A stretch of DNA of 64,000 bases from JANLYC01 sp963750495. Lineage in GTDB: Bacteria; Actinomycetota; Actinomycetes; Propionibacteriales; Nocardioidaceae. The translations under genes and the position numbers were made by a program. Shown piece after piece: positions 50,980-61,157 of the stretch. How positions within the stretch are numbered: the first letter of the stretch is position 1; each line of letters begins with the position of its first letter. The notes beneath the pieces are model-generated. The model worked only from the letters and a program-made list of their open reading frames with translations. It did no database searches and was not told the DNA's origin. The DNA lies in assembly GCA_963750495.1 (NCBI GenBank), contig CAVVQV010000004.1, positions 248,001 through 312,000 on the forward strand, written 5' to 3'.

Positions 50980-51699
50980 TCACCGGCGAGTCGTGGGCTC
51001 CTCAGGGACGCTGACGTCGTACACCTTGGCGCGTTGCTTGAGCAGCACAGCCAGCACCTCGACCTTGCGTGCCGACTCGTCGGCGTTCCCCCACACCACG
51101 TGTCGCCCGTCGGACAGGACCAACGTGATCGAGTCCATCGACCGCGCCTTCACCCGCCGCATCGAACTCAGCAGGTCGTGCGGAAGCGCGCTCACCACCG
51201 ACGCGACCTCGGCCCGGGCCGCCGCGTCGGCACCGGGTGCGAGCACGACGATCGGCAACGCCGGGTCGCGCAGCGCCTGCGGATGGAACAGCACACCGGT
51301 CTTGTCCATGGCGTACCACGCACCGTGGCTCAGGACGGTCGCCAGCGGCGCCCGCTCGGTCACGGTGATGTCGATCGTGTGCGGCCAGCCGCGATGAACG
51401 CTCACGGTGGCGACCGACGGCAGGGCCGCGACCTGCTGGCGAACTGCGTCGAGGTTGACCCGCAGCAGCGGCGTGCCGTCCTGGATGGCGGCGGCCTTGA
51501 TCACTTCGCGCGACGCGACGATGTCGTTGCCGGTCACCTCGACCTGCTGGGTAGCCAACCAGGACGAGAAGAGCAGCGCCCAGGTGCCGAGCGCGACCGC
51601 GCCTGCACCGGCAAGGCCCAGCAGCCACGGGCGCGCCGCCCGCAGCCGGTGCATCCACTGGCGCCGGGTGAACCTCGACGTCTCAGATCGCGCCGCCAT
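50980..51699 (-). CDS. ftsQ: Cell division protein FtsQ
   Basis: 239 aa. Basic cytoplasmic N-terminus, one membrane helix (~25-47), extracytoplasmic POTRA domain (VEVTGNDIVASREVIKAA) and FtsQ beta domain (RGWPHTIDITVTERAPLA). Bridges FtsL and the wall synthases in the divisome. Overlaps murC by 17 bp. Confidence 0.93.
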   Translation of the reverse strand: MAARSETSRFTRRQWMHRLRAARPWLLGLAGAGAVALGTWALLFSSWLATQQVEVTGNDIVASREVIKAAAIQDGTPLLRVNLDAVRQQVAALPSVATVSVHRGWPHTIDITVTERAPLATVLSHGAWYAMDKTGVLFHPQALRDPALPIVVLAPGADAAARAEVASVVSALPHDLLSSMRRVKARSMDSITLVLSDGRHVVWGNADESARKVEVLAVLLKQRAKVYDVSVPEEPTTRR

Positions 51700-53137
51700 C
51701 GGCCCACCCCCCGTCGACGGTCTGCTGGACCAACGCCAGAACCCGGGGTCCGATCTCGGTCACATCACCCGCGCCCATCGTGACCACGGTCGTGGGCACG
51801 TCGGTGGCCGCGGCCAGCCGGCTGACGAGTTCAGGCACCGCATCCCAGTGCGGCTCGTAGTGGACGTCGTCTGCCTCCAGGTGGACTGCTGAGGCGACCA
51901 CCTGGCCCGAGACGCCGGGCTCCGGAGTCTCGCGCGCCGCGTACACGTCCATCACCACGACGACGTCAGCCGCGGACAGGGCTTCCCCCATAGCCGTACC
52001 GAAGATGCGCGTCCGGCTGTAGAGATGGGGTTGGAAGCACACGAGCAACCGCTCGTCCCCGGCGACCGCCCGGGCAGCCTGCAGGTCGCCCGCGATCTCC
52101 GCCGGATGATGTGCGTAGCTGTCGTAGACGCGTACGGAACCGGCCGCACCCTTGAACTCCATCCGGCGGGCACTGCCCCGGAAGCCCGCCAGCCCCGCCG
52201 CCAGCTCTTCGAACCCGAAGCCGAGGCGGAGGCCTGCCGCCAGCGCGCCGAGGGAGTCGATGACGTAGTTGACGCCGGGCACCTGTAACGAGACCGTGCC
52301 GAGCAGCCGGTCGCCTTCGACGACCTCGTACGTCGACGTCTCGCCGGAGAACGTCAATGCCCGCGCGCGTAGGTCGACGCCGTCGCCTTGTCCCACGCGG
52401 ATGACGGCGACGTCATGGCGTTCGGCCAGGTCGGCCAACCGAGCCGCACCCGGATCGTCGACACAGGACACGAGGAAGCCACCCGGCTTGATCCGCGTCA
52501 CGAACTCATCGAACACAGCGGCGTACGCCTCGACGGTGCCGTAGTGGTCGAGGTGGTCGGAGTCGACGTTGGTGACGACGGCACCCGTCGGTGTGTAGGT
52601 GAGGATGGCGCCGTCGCTCTCGTCGCCCTCGGCCACGAAGAGGTGCCCACTGCCTGCGGCGGCGTTGAGGCCGGACGCGTTCAATGTCGAGCCGATCGCG
52701 TACGACGGGTCGGCACCACACGCGAGCAGAGCCGTCGCCAGCATCGACGTGGTCGTCGTCTTGCCATGGGTGCCGGTGACCACGATCGCCGTGCGGCCGA
52801 GCAGCACCGACTGCACGGCAGCCGACCGCGGCCAGACGCGCAGCCCCCGCTCGAGGGCCCGCACGACCTCCGGGTTGTCGTCGCGGATCGCAGTCGAGAC
52901 GACCACCGTGTCGGCGTCGTCGACGTGCGCCGCGCGGTGACCGACCCAGCAGCTGACCCCCAGCGAGCGCAACCCGTCGAGCAGCACCGAGTCCTTGGCG
53001 TCGCTCCCGGTCACGGTGACGCCGCGGCTGACCATGATGCGGGCGAGGCCGGACAACGCGGCGCCGCCGATGCCCACGAAGTGCACCCGGCCGAGCTCCT
53101 CGCACGGCCAGATGGTGTCAGGGAGGGGAACGATCAC
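51683..53137 (-). CDS. murC: UDP-N-acetylmuramate-L-alanine ligase
   Basis: 484 aa. Adds L-Ala to UDP-MurNAc. N-terminal Rossmann domain (HFVGIGGAALSGLA), ATP loop GTHGKTTTT at 122-130, central and C-terminal Mur-ligase domains (DSYAHHPAEIAGDL). Overlaps murG by 4 bp and ftsQ by 17 bp. murB and ddl are not adjacent. Confidence 0.96.
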   Translation of the reverse strand: MIVPLPDTIWPCEELGRVHFVGIGGAALSGLARIMVSRGVTVTGSDAKDSVLLDGLRSLGVSCWVGHRAAHVDDADTVVVSTAIRDDNPEVVRALERGLRVWPRSAAVQSVLLGRTAIVVTGTHGKTTTTSMLATALLACGADPSYAIGSTLNASGLNAAAGSGHLFVAEGDESDGAILTYTPTGAVVTNVDSDHLDHYGTVEAYAAVFDEFVTRIKPGGFLVSCVDDPGAARLADLAERHDVAVIRVGQGDGVDLRARALTFSGETSTYEVVEGDRLLGTVSLQVPGVNYVIDSLGALAAGLRLGFGFEELAAGLAGFRGSARRMEFKGAAGSVRVYDSYAHHPAEIAGDLQAARAVAGDERLLVCFQPHLYSRTRIFGTAMGEALSAADVVVVMDVYAARETPEPGVSGQVVASAVHLEADDVHYEPHWDAVPELVSRLAAATDVPTTVVTMGAGDVTEIGPRVLALVQQTVDGGWADGGAI

Positions 53138-54258
53138 GATGGAGCCCCGTCCCTCCGCGAGCGGCCGGCGGCGATCACCAGCGCCGCGAGTCGGTCGTCG
53201 GCGTCGCGGCGGATGAGCCCGGAGCCCGCGGCGGACATCCGGTCGAGCCGGGCCTGGTCTCCCACCACGGGCAGCACGTGCTCACGAAGCCAGTCGGGCG
53301 TGAACGCCTCGTCCTCCACGAGCAGGCCACCGCCCGCCGCGACGACGGCAGCCGCGTTCAAGGACTGCTCGCCATTCCCGATCGGCAGCGGCACGAAAGC
53401 ACTCGGGAGCCCGATGGCCGCGGTCTCGGTCACGGAGTTCGACCCGGCGCGTCCGACCATGAAGTCGGCCGCTGCGTAGGCCAGGTCCATCCGGTCGACG
53501 TAGTCGACGACGACATACGCGGCCGATCCGTCGCGATCAGCCGGCAAGGTGACGTCTCCGAGCGGACCCTTCACGTGCAGCACCTGGACGCCGGCCGAGC
53601 TGAGCTCCGCGGCGCAGGCTGACACCACGTCGTTGATCCGCCGAGCACCCTGCGAACCTCCGGTGACGAGGAGCGTCGGCGCATGCTGGTCGAGGCCGAA
53701 GTGTTCGCGGGCCAGCGGCCGGAGCTCGGCCCGGTCGAGGGTCGAGATCGCGCGACGGATAGGGAGCCCGATGTACTGCGCATGCGGCAGCCGGGTGTCG
53801 GGATACGACGTGGCCACGATGCGCGTGCAGACGCGCGCACCGAAGCGGTTGGCCACCCCCGGCAGGGCGTTGCCCTCGTGGATCACGAGCGGTGTGTGAG
53901 TACGCCGGGCCGCGACATACGCCGGCATGGAGACGTAGCCACCGAAACCGACGACGACGTCGGCACCGAAGTCATCGATGACCGTGCGGGCTGCCTTGAC
54001 TGCCCCACGCAGGCGAGCCGGCACCTTCACGAGGTCGACGGACACGCGGCGCGGCAGCGGGACCGGCGGAATCAGGGCCAGCTCGTAGCCTGCCGCCGGG
54101 ATGACCCGGGTCTCGAGGCCCCGTTCGGTGCCCAGGCAGAGGATCTCGACCGTCTCGGTCGAGTCGGCGTCGTCGAACGCCCGACGCAGGGCGTCGGCAG
54201 TCGCGATCAACGGTGAAGTGTGGCCCGCAGATCCCCCGCCGGCCATGAGTACGCGCAC
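53134..54258 (-). CDS. murG: UDP-GlcNAc:lipid I N-acetylglucosaminyltransferase
   Basis: 374 aa, GTG 54258 (VRVLMAGGGSAGHT). Makes lipid II from lipid I on the inner membrane face. GT-B fold: Gly loop GGGSAGHTSP, FGGYVSMP, HEGNALPG, and the donor site GGSQGARRIND. Starts 19 bp after ftsW and runs 4 bp into murC. Confidence 0.96.
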   Translation of the reverse strand: MRVLMAGGGSAGHTSPLIATADALRRAFDDADSTETVEILCLGTERGLETRVIPAAGYELALIPPVPLPRRVSVDLVKVPARLRGAVKAARTVIDDFGADVVVGFGGYVSMPAYVAARRTHTPLVIHEGNALPGVANRFGARVCTRIVATSYPDTRLPHAQYIGLPIRRAISTLDRAELRPLAREHFGLDQHAPTLLVTGGSQGARRINDVVSACAAELSSAGVQVLHVKGPLGDVTLPADRDGSAAYVVVDYVDRMDLAYAAADFMVGRAGSNSVTETAAIGLPSAFVPLPIGNGEQSLNAAAVVAAGGGLLVEDEAFTPDWLREHVLPVVGDQARLDRMSAAGSGLIRRDADDRLAALVIAAGRSRRDGAPS

Positions 54259-54277
54259 CAGTTCGTCCCGTCCTCGG

Positions 54278-55603
54278 CTACCGGCGAGACATGGCCGGTC
54301 GGCTCGACGCGACCTCACGCCGACGCGACCGACCCGGTCGACGTTTGCGGGCACGCAGCGCCGCCTGGGCACCTGGCTCGTGGCGGGCGAACGACAGGAG
54401 CAGGCCGAGCGAGACCAGCGTCGGCACCAGGGCGGATCCGCCGTATGAGATAAGCGGCAGCGGGATGCCGATCACGGGCAGCAGTCCCAGCACCATGCCG
54501 ATGTTGATCAGCGCCTGCGAGAGCAGCCAGATCACGATGGCCGACGAGGCGTACCGAACGAACGGATCGTTGCTGCGCGCTGCGATGCGGACACCCGCAT
54601 ATGCCAGGGTCACGAACAGGCCCAGCACCATGATGGTGCCGAACAGGCCGAACTCCTCGCCGATGATGGCGAAGATGTAGTCGGTGTGCGCCTCGGGCAA
54701 CCCACCCCACTTCTGGTTGCTGGCCCCGATGCCACGACCCCACAGTCCCCCGGTCGCCAGGGCGAAGAAACCGTGGCTGGCCTGCCATCCGCTGCCGCCG
54801 TAGTCGGCCAGCGGGTCGAGGAACCCGGTGAGTCGGTCGACGCGCTCGCGTTGGGTGCTCGCCAGCGCGAAGGCGGTGACCGCGATGATCAGGAACGTGC
54901 CCATGAAGAGTCGCGTGGGCGCACCGACCACCCACAGCATGCCGAGGATGATCGCGAACAGCACGAGCGCGGTGCCGAGGTCGCCCTGTCCGATGACCAG
55001 GCCGACGACGACGACGCAGACCGGAACCATCGGGACGAGCATGTGCCGCCACTGGTGCAGCAGCCGGCCCTTGCGTGCATATACGTCGGAGAGCCACAGC
55101 ACGAGGGCGAGCTTCGCGAGCTCGGACGGCTGCAGCTGGAATGGACCTCCGAACGAGATCCAGTTGCGGTTGCCGTGCACGGTCACACCGATGCCGGGGA
55201 CGTAGGTCAGCCCGATCATGATGATCGACACGATCAGTGCCGGCCAGGACAACCCACGAATCAGCCCGCGGGGCAACCGCGACGCGAGCAGAGCTGCGGG
55301 CAGCCCGATGCCGACCCACATCGCCTGGCGCATGAAGATGGCGTAGGAGCTGCCGTACTCGCGGAGGGACGACACGCTCGAGGCGCTCAGAACCATGAGC
55401 AGACCGAGAGTCAGCAGCAGCCCCGACACCCCCAGCACGAGCTGGTACGACGTGAGGGGCCGGTCGAGCGTGCGTTTCAGGGATGCTCGAAACCCCTCGC
55501 CACCCGCATCGCGCCAACCGGTCTGCGCACCCTCGGTGGTCGCCACGTCTGCCCTTCCCGCCGGCCTGCTCGCCGCTGATCGTCGCTTGCTGTCTACGGT
55601 CAC
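54278..55603 (-). CDS. ftsW: Peptidoglycan glycosyltransferase FtsW
   Basis: ~441 aa if started at GTG 55603; TTG 55615 is an alternative. SEDS-family polytopic protein, ten hydrophobic segments, polymerises lipid II with its partner FtsI. Conserved QPSELAKLALVLWL and GIGASNQKWGGLPEAHTDYIFA near the catalytic Asp loop. Long basic N-terminal region and an Arg-rich tail (RARKRRPGRSRRREVAS). Follows murD by 45 bp. Confidence 0.92.
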   Translation of the reverse strand: MTVDSKRRSAASRPAGRADVATTEGAQTGWRDAGGEGFRASLKRTLDRPLTSYQLVLGVSGLLLTLGLLMVLSASSVSSLREYGSSYAIFMRQAMWVGIGLPAALLASRLPRGLIRGLSWPALIVSIIMIGLTYVPGIGVTVHGNRNWISFGGPFQLQPSELAKLALVLWLSDVYARKGRLLHQWRHMLVPMVPVCVVVVGLVIGQGDLGTALVLFAIILGMLWVVGAPTRLFMGTFLIIAVTAFALASTQRERVDRLTGFLDPLADYGGSGWQASHGFFALATGGLWGRGIGASNQKWGGLPEAHTDYIFAIIGEEFGLFGTIMVLGLFVTLAYAGVRIAARSNDPFVRYASSAIVIWLLSQALINIGMVLGLLPVIGIPLPLISYGGSALVPTLVSLGLLLSFARHEPGAQAALRARKRRPGRSRRREVASSRPAMSRR

Positions 55604-55648
55604 CTGCCCTGGCAACTCACGGCGTCCAGGACTGAGCCGGGAACATCG

Positions 55649-57118
55649 TCACCGGCCCGGCAGCCGTCGGACGGCAGCGGCGAAGGCGTCGCCGCGCTGC
55701 GTGTAGCTGAGGAACAGGTCCTGCGAGGCGCAGGCGGGCGCGAGCAGCACCGTGTCGCCCTCCCGGGCGAGGCTGGCTGCCAGCTCGACTGCACGCTCCA
55801 TGACTCCAGTGTCCGTGCCGGGAACGTCGATCACCGGGACATCCGGTGCGTGTCGCGCCAGCGCCTCGGCGATCAGCGCCCGGTCGGCACCCAGCAGTAC
55901 CACGCCACGCAACCGCTCGGCCGTGGCCATGACCAGCTCGTCGAAGGTCGCACCCTTGGCGAGACCGCCGGCCACCCACACGACGGACTCGAAACTGCGG
56001 AGCGAGGCGAGCGCGGCGTGGGGGTTGGTCGCCTTGGAGTCGTCGACGTACCGCACACCTGCGACCGTCGAGACCTCCTCGATCCGGTGCTGGTCCAGCG
56101 TGAACGAACGGAGTCCTGTCCGGACCGCCTGACCGTCGACACCGAACGAGCGCGCCAGCGCCGTTGCCGCCAGCGCGTTGGCGATGTTGTGCGGCGCCCC
56201 TGTGGGTACGTCGGAGACGGTGGCCAGCTCGGCCGCGTTCCGTTCCCGCCCTGCGATGAACGCCCGGTCGGCGATGACGTCGTCGACGAGACCGACCATG
56301 CCGACCCTCGGGACACCGAGGGTGAAGCCGATAGCGCGGCATCCTTCGACGACCTCTGCCTGCTCGACCATGTGCTCGGTGGCGGGGTCCTCGACGTTGT
56401 AGACGCACGAGACCTGCGTACGTTCGTAGATCTTGGCCTTGGCGGCCGTGTAGGCCTCGAGGTCGCCATGCCAGGAGAGATGGTCCGGCGCGACGTTGAG
56501 CACCGCTGACGAGTGCGCCGACAGCGACGACGTGCCGTAGAGCTGGTACGACGACAGCTCCACCGCGACGACGTCGTACGGTTCGGGGTTCATCACGACC
56601 TCGCAGAGGGCGAGTCCGACGTTGCCGGCGGCCACACTGTTCAGGCCGTCTGCGTGCAGCATCGCGTCCAGCATCTGCACGGTCGTGGTCTTGCCGTTGG
56701 TGCCGGTCAGGCAGAGCCAGGGCGTTGCATGGGCCGGGTCACGAAGCCTCCAGGCGAGCTCGACCTCGCCCCAGACGGGCAGCGCGCGGGCGCCTGCCTG
56801 GACCACGATCGGGGCAGCGGGAGGCACGCCGGGCGATGTGACGAGCAGCTGGGTGGAGGACGGCAGCTGCGCCGTCGCGCCGGTTCCGACTCGGACGATG
56901 ACGCCGAGGATCTCGAGCAGGCTGGCCTTCTCCTTGCCGGCGTCGTCGACGCTGTCGGCCAGGACGGTGACCCGCGCCCCCAGGTGCTGCAGCGCGTCTG
57001 CGGCGGCAAAACCGGAGGCGCCGAGCCCGGCCACGACGACGTCGAGCTGGTCCCAGGGTGAGGCGCGGTGAGCACCGGGGAGCCATCCCGGCGGCCCCGT
57101 CGGTGGTGCAGGATTCAT
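55649..57118 (-). CDS. murD: UDP-N-acetylmuramoyl-L-alanine-D-glutamate ligase
   Basis: 489 aa from ATG 57118, overlapping mraY as ATGA. Adds D-Glu. N-terminal VVVAGLGASGFAAADAL, ATP loop GTNGKTTT at 139-146, VAVELSSYQLYG and VDDSKATNPHAALASL are family marks. Frame extends upstream meaninglessly into mraY. Uses D-Glu, relevant to the racemase gene at 50173. Confidence 0.95.
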   Translation of the reverse strand: MNPAPPTGPPGWLPGAHRASPWDQLDVVVAGLGASGFAAADALQHLGARVTVLADSVDDAGKEKASLLEILGVIVRVGTGATAQLPSSTQLLVTSPGVPPAAPIVVQAGARALPVWGEVELAWRLRDPAHATPWLCLTGTNGKTTTVQMLDAMLHADGLNSVAAGNVGLALCEVVMNPEPYDVVAVELSSYQLYGTSSLSAHSSAVLNVAPDHLSWHGDLEAYTAAKAKIYERTQVSCVYNVEDPATEHMVEQAEVVEGCRAIGFTLGVPRVGMVGLVDDVIADRAFIAGRERNAAELATVSDVPTGAPHNIANALAATALARSFGVDGQAVRTGLRSFTLDQHRIEEVSTVAGVRYVDDSKATNPHAALASLRSFESVVWVAGGLAKGATFDELVMATAERLRGVVLLGADRALIAEALARHAPDVPVIDVPGTDTGVMERAVELAASLAREGDTVLLAPACASQDLFLSYTQRGDAFAAAVRRLPGR

Positions 57119-58179
57119 GCCCCCGAGACCCATTCGGCGTAGAAGAGGCCGAGCCCGGTCGCGACGCAGATGCCGGAGATGATCCAGAAGCGGATCACGA
57201 TCGTCACCTCGGCCCAGCCCAAGAGCTCGAAATGGTGCTGGAGCGGGGCCATCCGGAAGATCCGTTTTCCCTTGGTGAGCTTGAAGTAGCCGACCTGGAG
57301 GATCACCGACAGCGTGATGATGGCGAACAGCCCGCCCAGCACGATGAGGAGCAGCTCGGTGCGGGTCATGATCGCGAAACCGGCCATCGCGCCGCCGAGC
57401 GACAGCGAACCGGTGTCGCCCATGATGATCTGGGCAGGCGAGGCGTTCCACCACAAGAACCCGAAGCACGCTCCGGTGATCGCGGCGGCGACCACGGCCA
57501 GGTCGAGCGGATCTCGTACGTTGTCGTAGCACTGCGGACCGGCCGTGATCGCGCAGAACTGGTTGTTCTGCCAGATGCCCACCAGCGTGTAGGCACCGAA
57601 CACCATCATGGAGCTACCCGTGGCGAGGCCGTCGGCCCCGTCAGCGAGGTTCACGGCGTTGCTGGTGCCCGCGATCATGATGAGCACCCACAAGAGGACG
57701 AGGATCGTCGGCAGCCTCCAGTCGACCATCCGCACGAACGAGATGGCCGGCGAAGCCGGCGCGTTGCCCCGGCTGTCGGGGAACTGCAGGCTGAGATAGC
57801 CGAAGATGAGGGCCACGAGCGTCTGCCCGCCGAACTTGGCCTTGCTGCGCAGCCCCAGGCTGCGTTGTTTGACGACCTTGATGTAGTCGTCCACGAAGCC
57901 CACGGCACCGAGCCCGGCGAACAGGAACAACAGCAGGACGGCCGACGTGGACGGCTTGTCGAGGAGCAGCAGCTTGGCTCCGAAGTAGGCGAACACCACG
58001 GCGAGGATGATCACGAGACCACCCATCGTCGGGGTGCCGCGCTTGGTGTGGTGGGACGTGGGGCCGTCGTCGCGGATCGGCTGGCCGTAGCCCCGCCTGG
58101 CGAGCACGGCGATGGCGTAGCGGGTCCCGAGAAGCGTGCCGATGAGGCCGAGACCACCCGCCAGCAGCAGCGCCCTCAC
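57115..58179 (-). CDS. mraY: Phospho-N-acetylmuramoyl-pentapeptide transferase
   Basis: 354 aa, GTG overlapping murF stop (GTGA). Ten membrane helices. Makes lipid I from UDP-MurNAc-pentapeptide and undecaprenyl phosphate. Catalytic VDDYIK Asp pair, NAVNLADGADGLATG and the loop with the HHH-type motif (MAPLQHHFELLGW) are intact. Confidence 0.96.
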   Translation of the reverse strand: MRALLLAGGLGLIGTLLGTRYAIAVLARRGYGQPIRDDGPTSHHTKRGTPTMGGLVIILAVVFAYFGAKLLLLDKPSTSAVLLLFLFAGLGAVGFVDDYIKVVKQRSLGLRSKAKFGGQTLVALIFGYLSLQFPDSRGNAPASPAISFVRMVDWRLPTILVLLWVLIMIAGTSNAVNLADGADGLATGSSMMVFGAYTLVGIWQNNQFCAITAGPQCYDNVRDPLDLAVVAAAITGACFGFLWWNASPAQIIMGDTGSLSLGGAMAGFAIMTRTELLLIVLGGLFAIITLSVILQVGYFKLTKGKRIFRMAPLQHHFELLGWAEVTIVIRFWIISGICVATGLGLFYAEWVSGA

Positions 58180-59603
58180 TGGTCCGTCTCCATCGCCTTG
58201 GCCCTCGTCTCGTCCGTCGCGGTCAAGGCCTGCGCCACCCGCTCGAGACCTGCTGCCCGCGATGCTTTCACAAGCACGACGTCACCCGGCCGCAACGCGC
58301 CACGAACCGCCTCGATCGCCGCGTCGGCATCCGGCACCCAGAGTGTGTCGAGGTCAGTGGCCGTGGTGCCCACGGCTCCCTCCAGGATCGACCTCGCGTC
58401 CTCCCCCACCACCACCAACCGAGCGACACCGACCGTGGCCGCGAGTCGACCGACGGCCTCGTGCTCGGCCGGGCTCTGTGCGCCGAGCTCACGCATCTCG
58501 CCGAGGATCGCGATGCACCGGCCCGCGCCCGCGCGACCGCCGAGCTCTGCCAGCGTCGTCAGGGCCGACCGCATGCTGTCCGGGTTGGCGTTGTAGGCGT
58601 CATTGATGACAGTGACGCCCTGCGCCGTTCGCGACACCTCCATCCGCCATCGCGACCGCAGAGACAGGCCGTGCAGCGCCTCGATCAGGTCGCCGAACGG
58701 CATACCGAGGTGGAGCGCCACGGCGGCGGCCGCCGCTGCGTTGTGCGCCTGGTGCGCCCCCACCAGCGGAAGAGCCACCGGAGCGGAGTCACGACCTGCC
58801 GCGAGCACGAAACAAGGACGGCCCTCGTCGTCGATGCGCAGCTCAGCCACACGCACGTCAGCACTGGCCTCGGCTCCGAAGGTCGTGACCGTCGCGGCCG
58901 TGTGGTCACGCATGGCCAGGACCCGGTCGTCGTCGGCGTTGAGGACTGCGAGCCCGTCCCCGGGCAAGGCCTCGACGAGCTCACGCTTGGCGACCGCGAT
59001 CTCTTCACGACTCCCGAACTCACCGACGTGGGCGAGGCCGACGTTCAGGACCACCCCGATCGACGGCTGCACCATCTCCGCGAGGTCCCGGATGTGTCCG
59101 CGCCCCCGAGCACCCATCTCCGCCACGAGGTAGCTCGTGGACGGCCGGACGCGCAAGGCTGTCAACGGGGCGCCGATCTCGTTGTTGAACGAGCCGGCCG
59201 TGGACACGGTCTCGCCCAGCTGCTCGAGGAGCTGGGCCAGGATGTCCTTCGCGCTCGTCTTGCCCTGGGAGCCGGTGATCCCGACGACGTGGACCAGCGG
59301 CAGGTGTGTCATCACGTGCCGCGCAAGGAGGGCCAAAGCGGCGACGCTGTCGTCGACGACGACCCCCGGCGCTCCCACGGGACGTTCCCCGAGCATCGCG
59401 GCAGCACCTGCCCCGACGGCGGACGCCGCGTAGTCGTGGCCGTCCACCCTTTCCCCGTTGATCGCCACGAACAGCCCGCCTTCGACGACCCGACGCGAAT
59501 CGACGAAGGCTTCGCCGGTCACGTGGACGTCGGGCTCACCCTCCGCGTCGACGACCCGACCGTGCACCACCGCCGCCACCTCAGCGAGGGTCATGGGGAT
59601 CAT
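58176..59603 (-). CDS. murF: UDP-MurNAc-tripeptide-D-alanyl-D-alanine ligase
   Basis: 475 aa. Adds D-Ala-D-Ala. ATP loop in GITGSQGKTS, NAYNANPDSMRSAL and the N-terminal DSRRVVEGGLFVAI domain are typical. 4-bp overlaps with murE and mraY. Confidence 0.95.
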   Translation of the reverse strand: MIPMTLAEVAAVVHGRVVDAEGEPDVHVTGEAFVDSRRVVEGGLFVAINGERVDGHDYAASAVGAGAAAMLGERPVGAPGVVVDDSVAALALLARHVMTHLPLVHVVGITGSQGKTSAKDILAQLLEQLGETVSTAGSFNNEIGAPLTALRVRPSTSYLVAEMGARGRGHIRDLAEMVQPSIGVVLNVGLAHVGEFGSREEIAVAKRELVEALPGDGLAVLNADDDRVLAMRDHTAATVTTFGAEASADVRVAELRIDDEGRPCFVLAAGRDSAPVALPLVGAHQAHNAAAAAAVALHLGMPFGDLIEALHGLSLRSRWRMEVSRTAQGVTVINDAYNANPDSMRSALTTLAELGGRAGAGRCIAILGEMRELGAQSPAEHEAVGRLAATVGVARLVVVGEDARSILEGAVGTTATDLDTLWVPDADAAIEAVRGALRPGDVVLVKASRAAGLERVAQALTATDETRAKAMETDQ

Positions 59604-61138
59604 GGCGCCACCCCACGGAGCGTGTCGAGGATGGTCCGGGCCACCTCGCGGTCATCGAAGGGCAGCACCTCGTCACCGACGTGTTGCCCGCTCTCGTGAC
59701 CCTTGCCGGCGATGAGCACGGTGTCCCCGGGACGAGCATCGCGCAGCGCTCGCTCGATTGCGTCGCGCCGGTCGCCGATCTCGATGACGGCGGCCGGACC
59801 TGCGTGGGATCCGGCGACGACCTCCGCACGGATCCGGGCGGGATCTTCACTGCGTGGGTTGTCGTCGGTGACGATGACGACGTCCGCGAGCCGGGCGGAG
59901 ATCTCACCCATGAGCGGGCGCTTGCCCTGGTCGCGGTCACCACCGGATCCGATGACGATCGTCAACGAGCCGCTCGTGACTGGTCGCAGCGCCTGCAGTG
60001 CTGCCGTGACGGCATCAGGCTTGTGTGCGTAGTCGACGATGACCGAGAACGGCTGTCCGGCGTCGACCGCTTCCATCCGGCCGGGCACCGTCGGCACGTG
60101 CGCGATCGCGTCTGCTGCCGCCGCGGCGTCCACACCGGTCTCGGCCAGGCTCGCCAGCGCAGTGAGCGCGTTCGCGACGTTGAAGTCACCCACCAGCCCG
60201 ACCCCGCACGAGTAGACGGCACCCGACGGGCCGTGTGCGGTGAAGGTCGAGCCCGTCGCGGTGGTCTCCACCTCGTCACACCACCAGTCGCCACCTCGTT
60301 CACGGGTGGAGAACGTCCGGGTCGGGATCTGCGGTTGCTCGGTCAGGTGAGCGACCTCGCCGTCGTCGGCGTTGACGAGCGCCCGCCGGGCCCGCACGGG
60401 GGTGAAGAGGTCGGCCTTGGCGGCGAAGTACTCCTGAACGTTCGGGTGGAAGTCGAGGTGGTCACGCCCGAAGTTCGTGAAGACCGCGAGGTCGAACACG
60501 ACGGCGTCGACCCGGCCCATCACGATGGCATGACTCGACACCTCGATCGCACAGACCTCGACGCCGCGTTCGCGCATGACGGCGAAGAGGGCATGCAGGT
60601 CAGGGGCCTCGGGAGTCGTCAGCGCGCTCGCCACGGGCAATCCGTCGATCCAGGTCCCCATCGTGCCGATCACGGCCGTACGACGCCCGGCGCCTGCAGC
60701 CCCGGCGTTGATGAGCTGGGTCGTGGTCGTCTTTCCCTGCGTCCCGGTGACACCGATGAGCACGAGGTCCCGGCTCGGATGGGCGTAGACGAGGGACGCG
60801 ACCGAACCGATGACCTCGCGCGGTGACGGCACGATGAGGCAGCCGAGTCCCGTACCGGAGAGCAGGGCGGCTCCGGCCTCGTCGGTCAAGAACGCCACCG
60901 CACCCGCATCGGCCGCGACCGGCCCGTGGACGGCACCGTGCGTGCGGGTGCCGGGGAGCGCCACGAAAAGGTCTCCCGGCACCACCGAGCTTGAGGACTG
61001 GGACACGCCGGTGACCTGCACCGAGGTGATTGCCGGGTCGAGCGGGCCGATGGAGAGGTGGCTGGCAACGTCCCCGAGCGGGACGGGGACGACGGACGAC
61101 GGTCGCGTGGGGGCTACCGGCTCGACTGCAGACGACAC
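59600..61138 (-). CDS. murE: UDP-MurNAc-L-Ala-D-Glu:diaminopimelate ligase
   Basis: 512 aa. Adds the third peptide residue. ATP loop GVTGTQGKTTT; substrate-specificity motif DNPR in VTDDNPRSEDP, the form seen in diaminopimelate-adding MurE rather than lysine-adding enzymes, so a DAP-type wall is expected (LL- or meso- cannot be told). 19 bp after ftsI, 4-bp overlap with murF. Confidence 0.95.
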   Translation of the reverse strand: MSSAVEPVAPTRPSSVVPVPLGDVASHLSIGPLDPAITSVQVTGVSQSSSSVVPGDLFVALPGTRTHGAVHGPVAADAGAVAFLTDEAGAALLSGTGLGCLIVPSPREVIGSVASLVYAHPSRDLVLIGVTGTQGKTTTTQLINAGAAGAGRRTAVIGTMGTWIDGLPVASALTTPEAPDLHALFAVMRERGVEVCAIEVSSHAIVMGRVDAVVFDLAVFTNFGRDHLDFHPNVQEYFAAKADLFTPVRARRALVNADDGEVAHLTEQPQIPTRTFSTRERGGDWWCDEVETTATGSTFTAHGPSGAVYSCGVGLVGDFNVANALTALASLAETGVDAAAAADAIAHVPTVPGRMEAVDAGQPFSVIVDYAHKPDAVTAALQALRPVTSGSLTIVIGSGGDRDQGKRPLMGEISARLADVVIVTDDNPRSEDPARIRAEVVAGSHAGPAAVIEIGDRRDAIERALRDARPGDTVLIAGKGHESGQHVGDEVLPFDDREVARTILDTLRGVAP

Positions 61139-61157
61139 AGGCCGAGGCTATCGACGC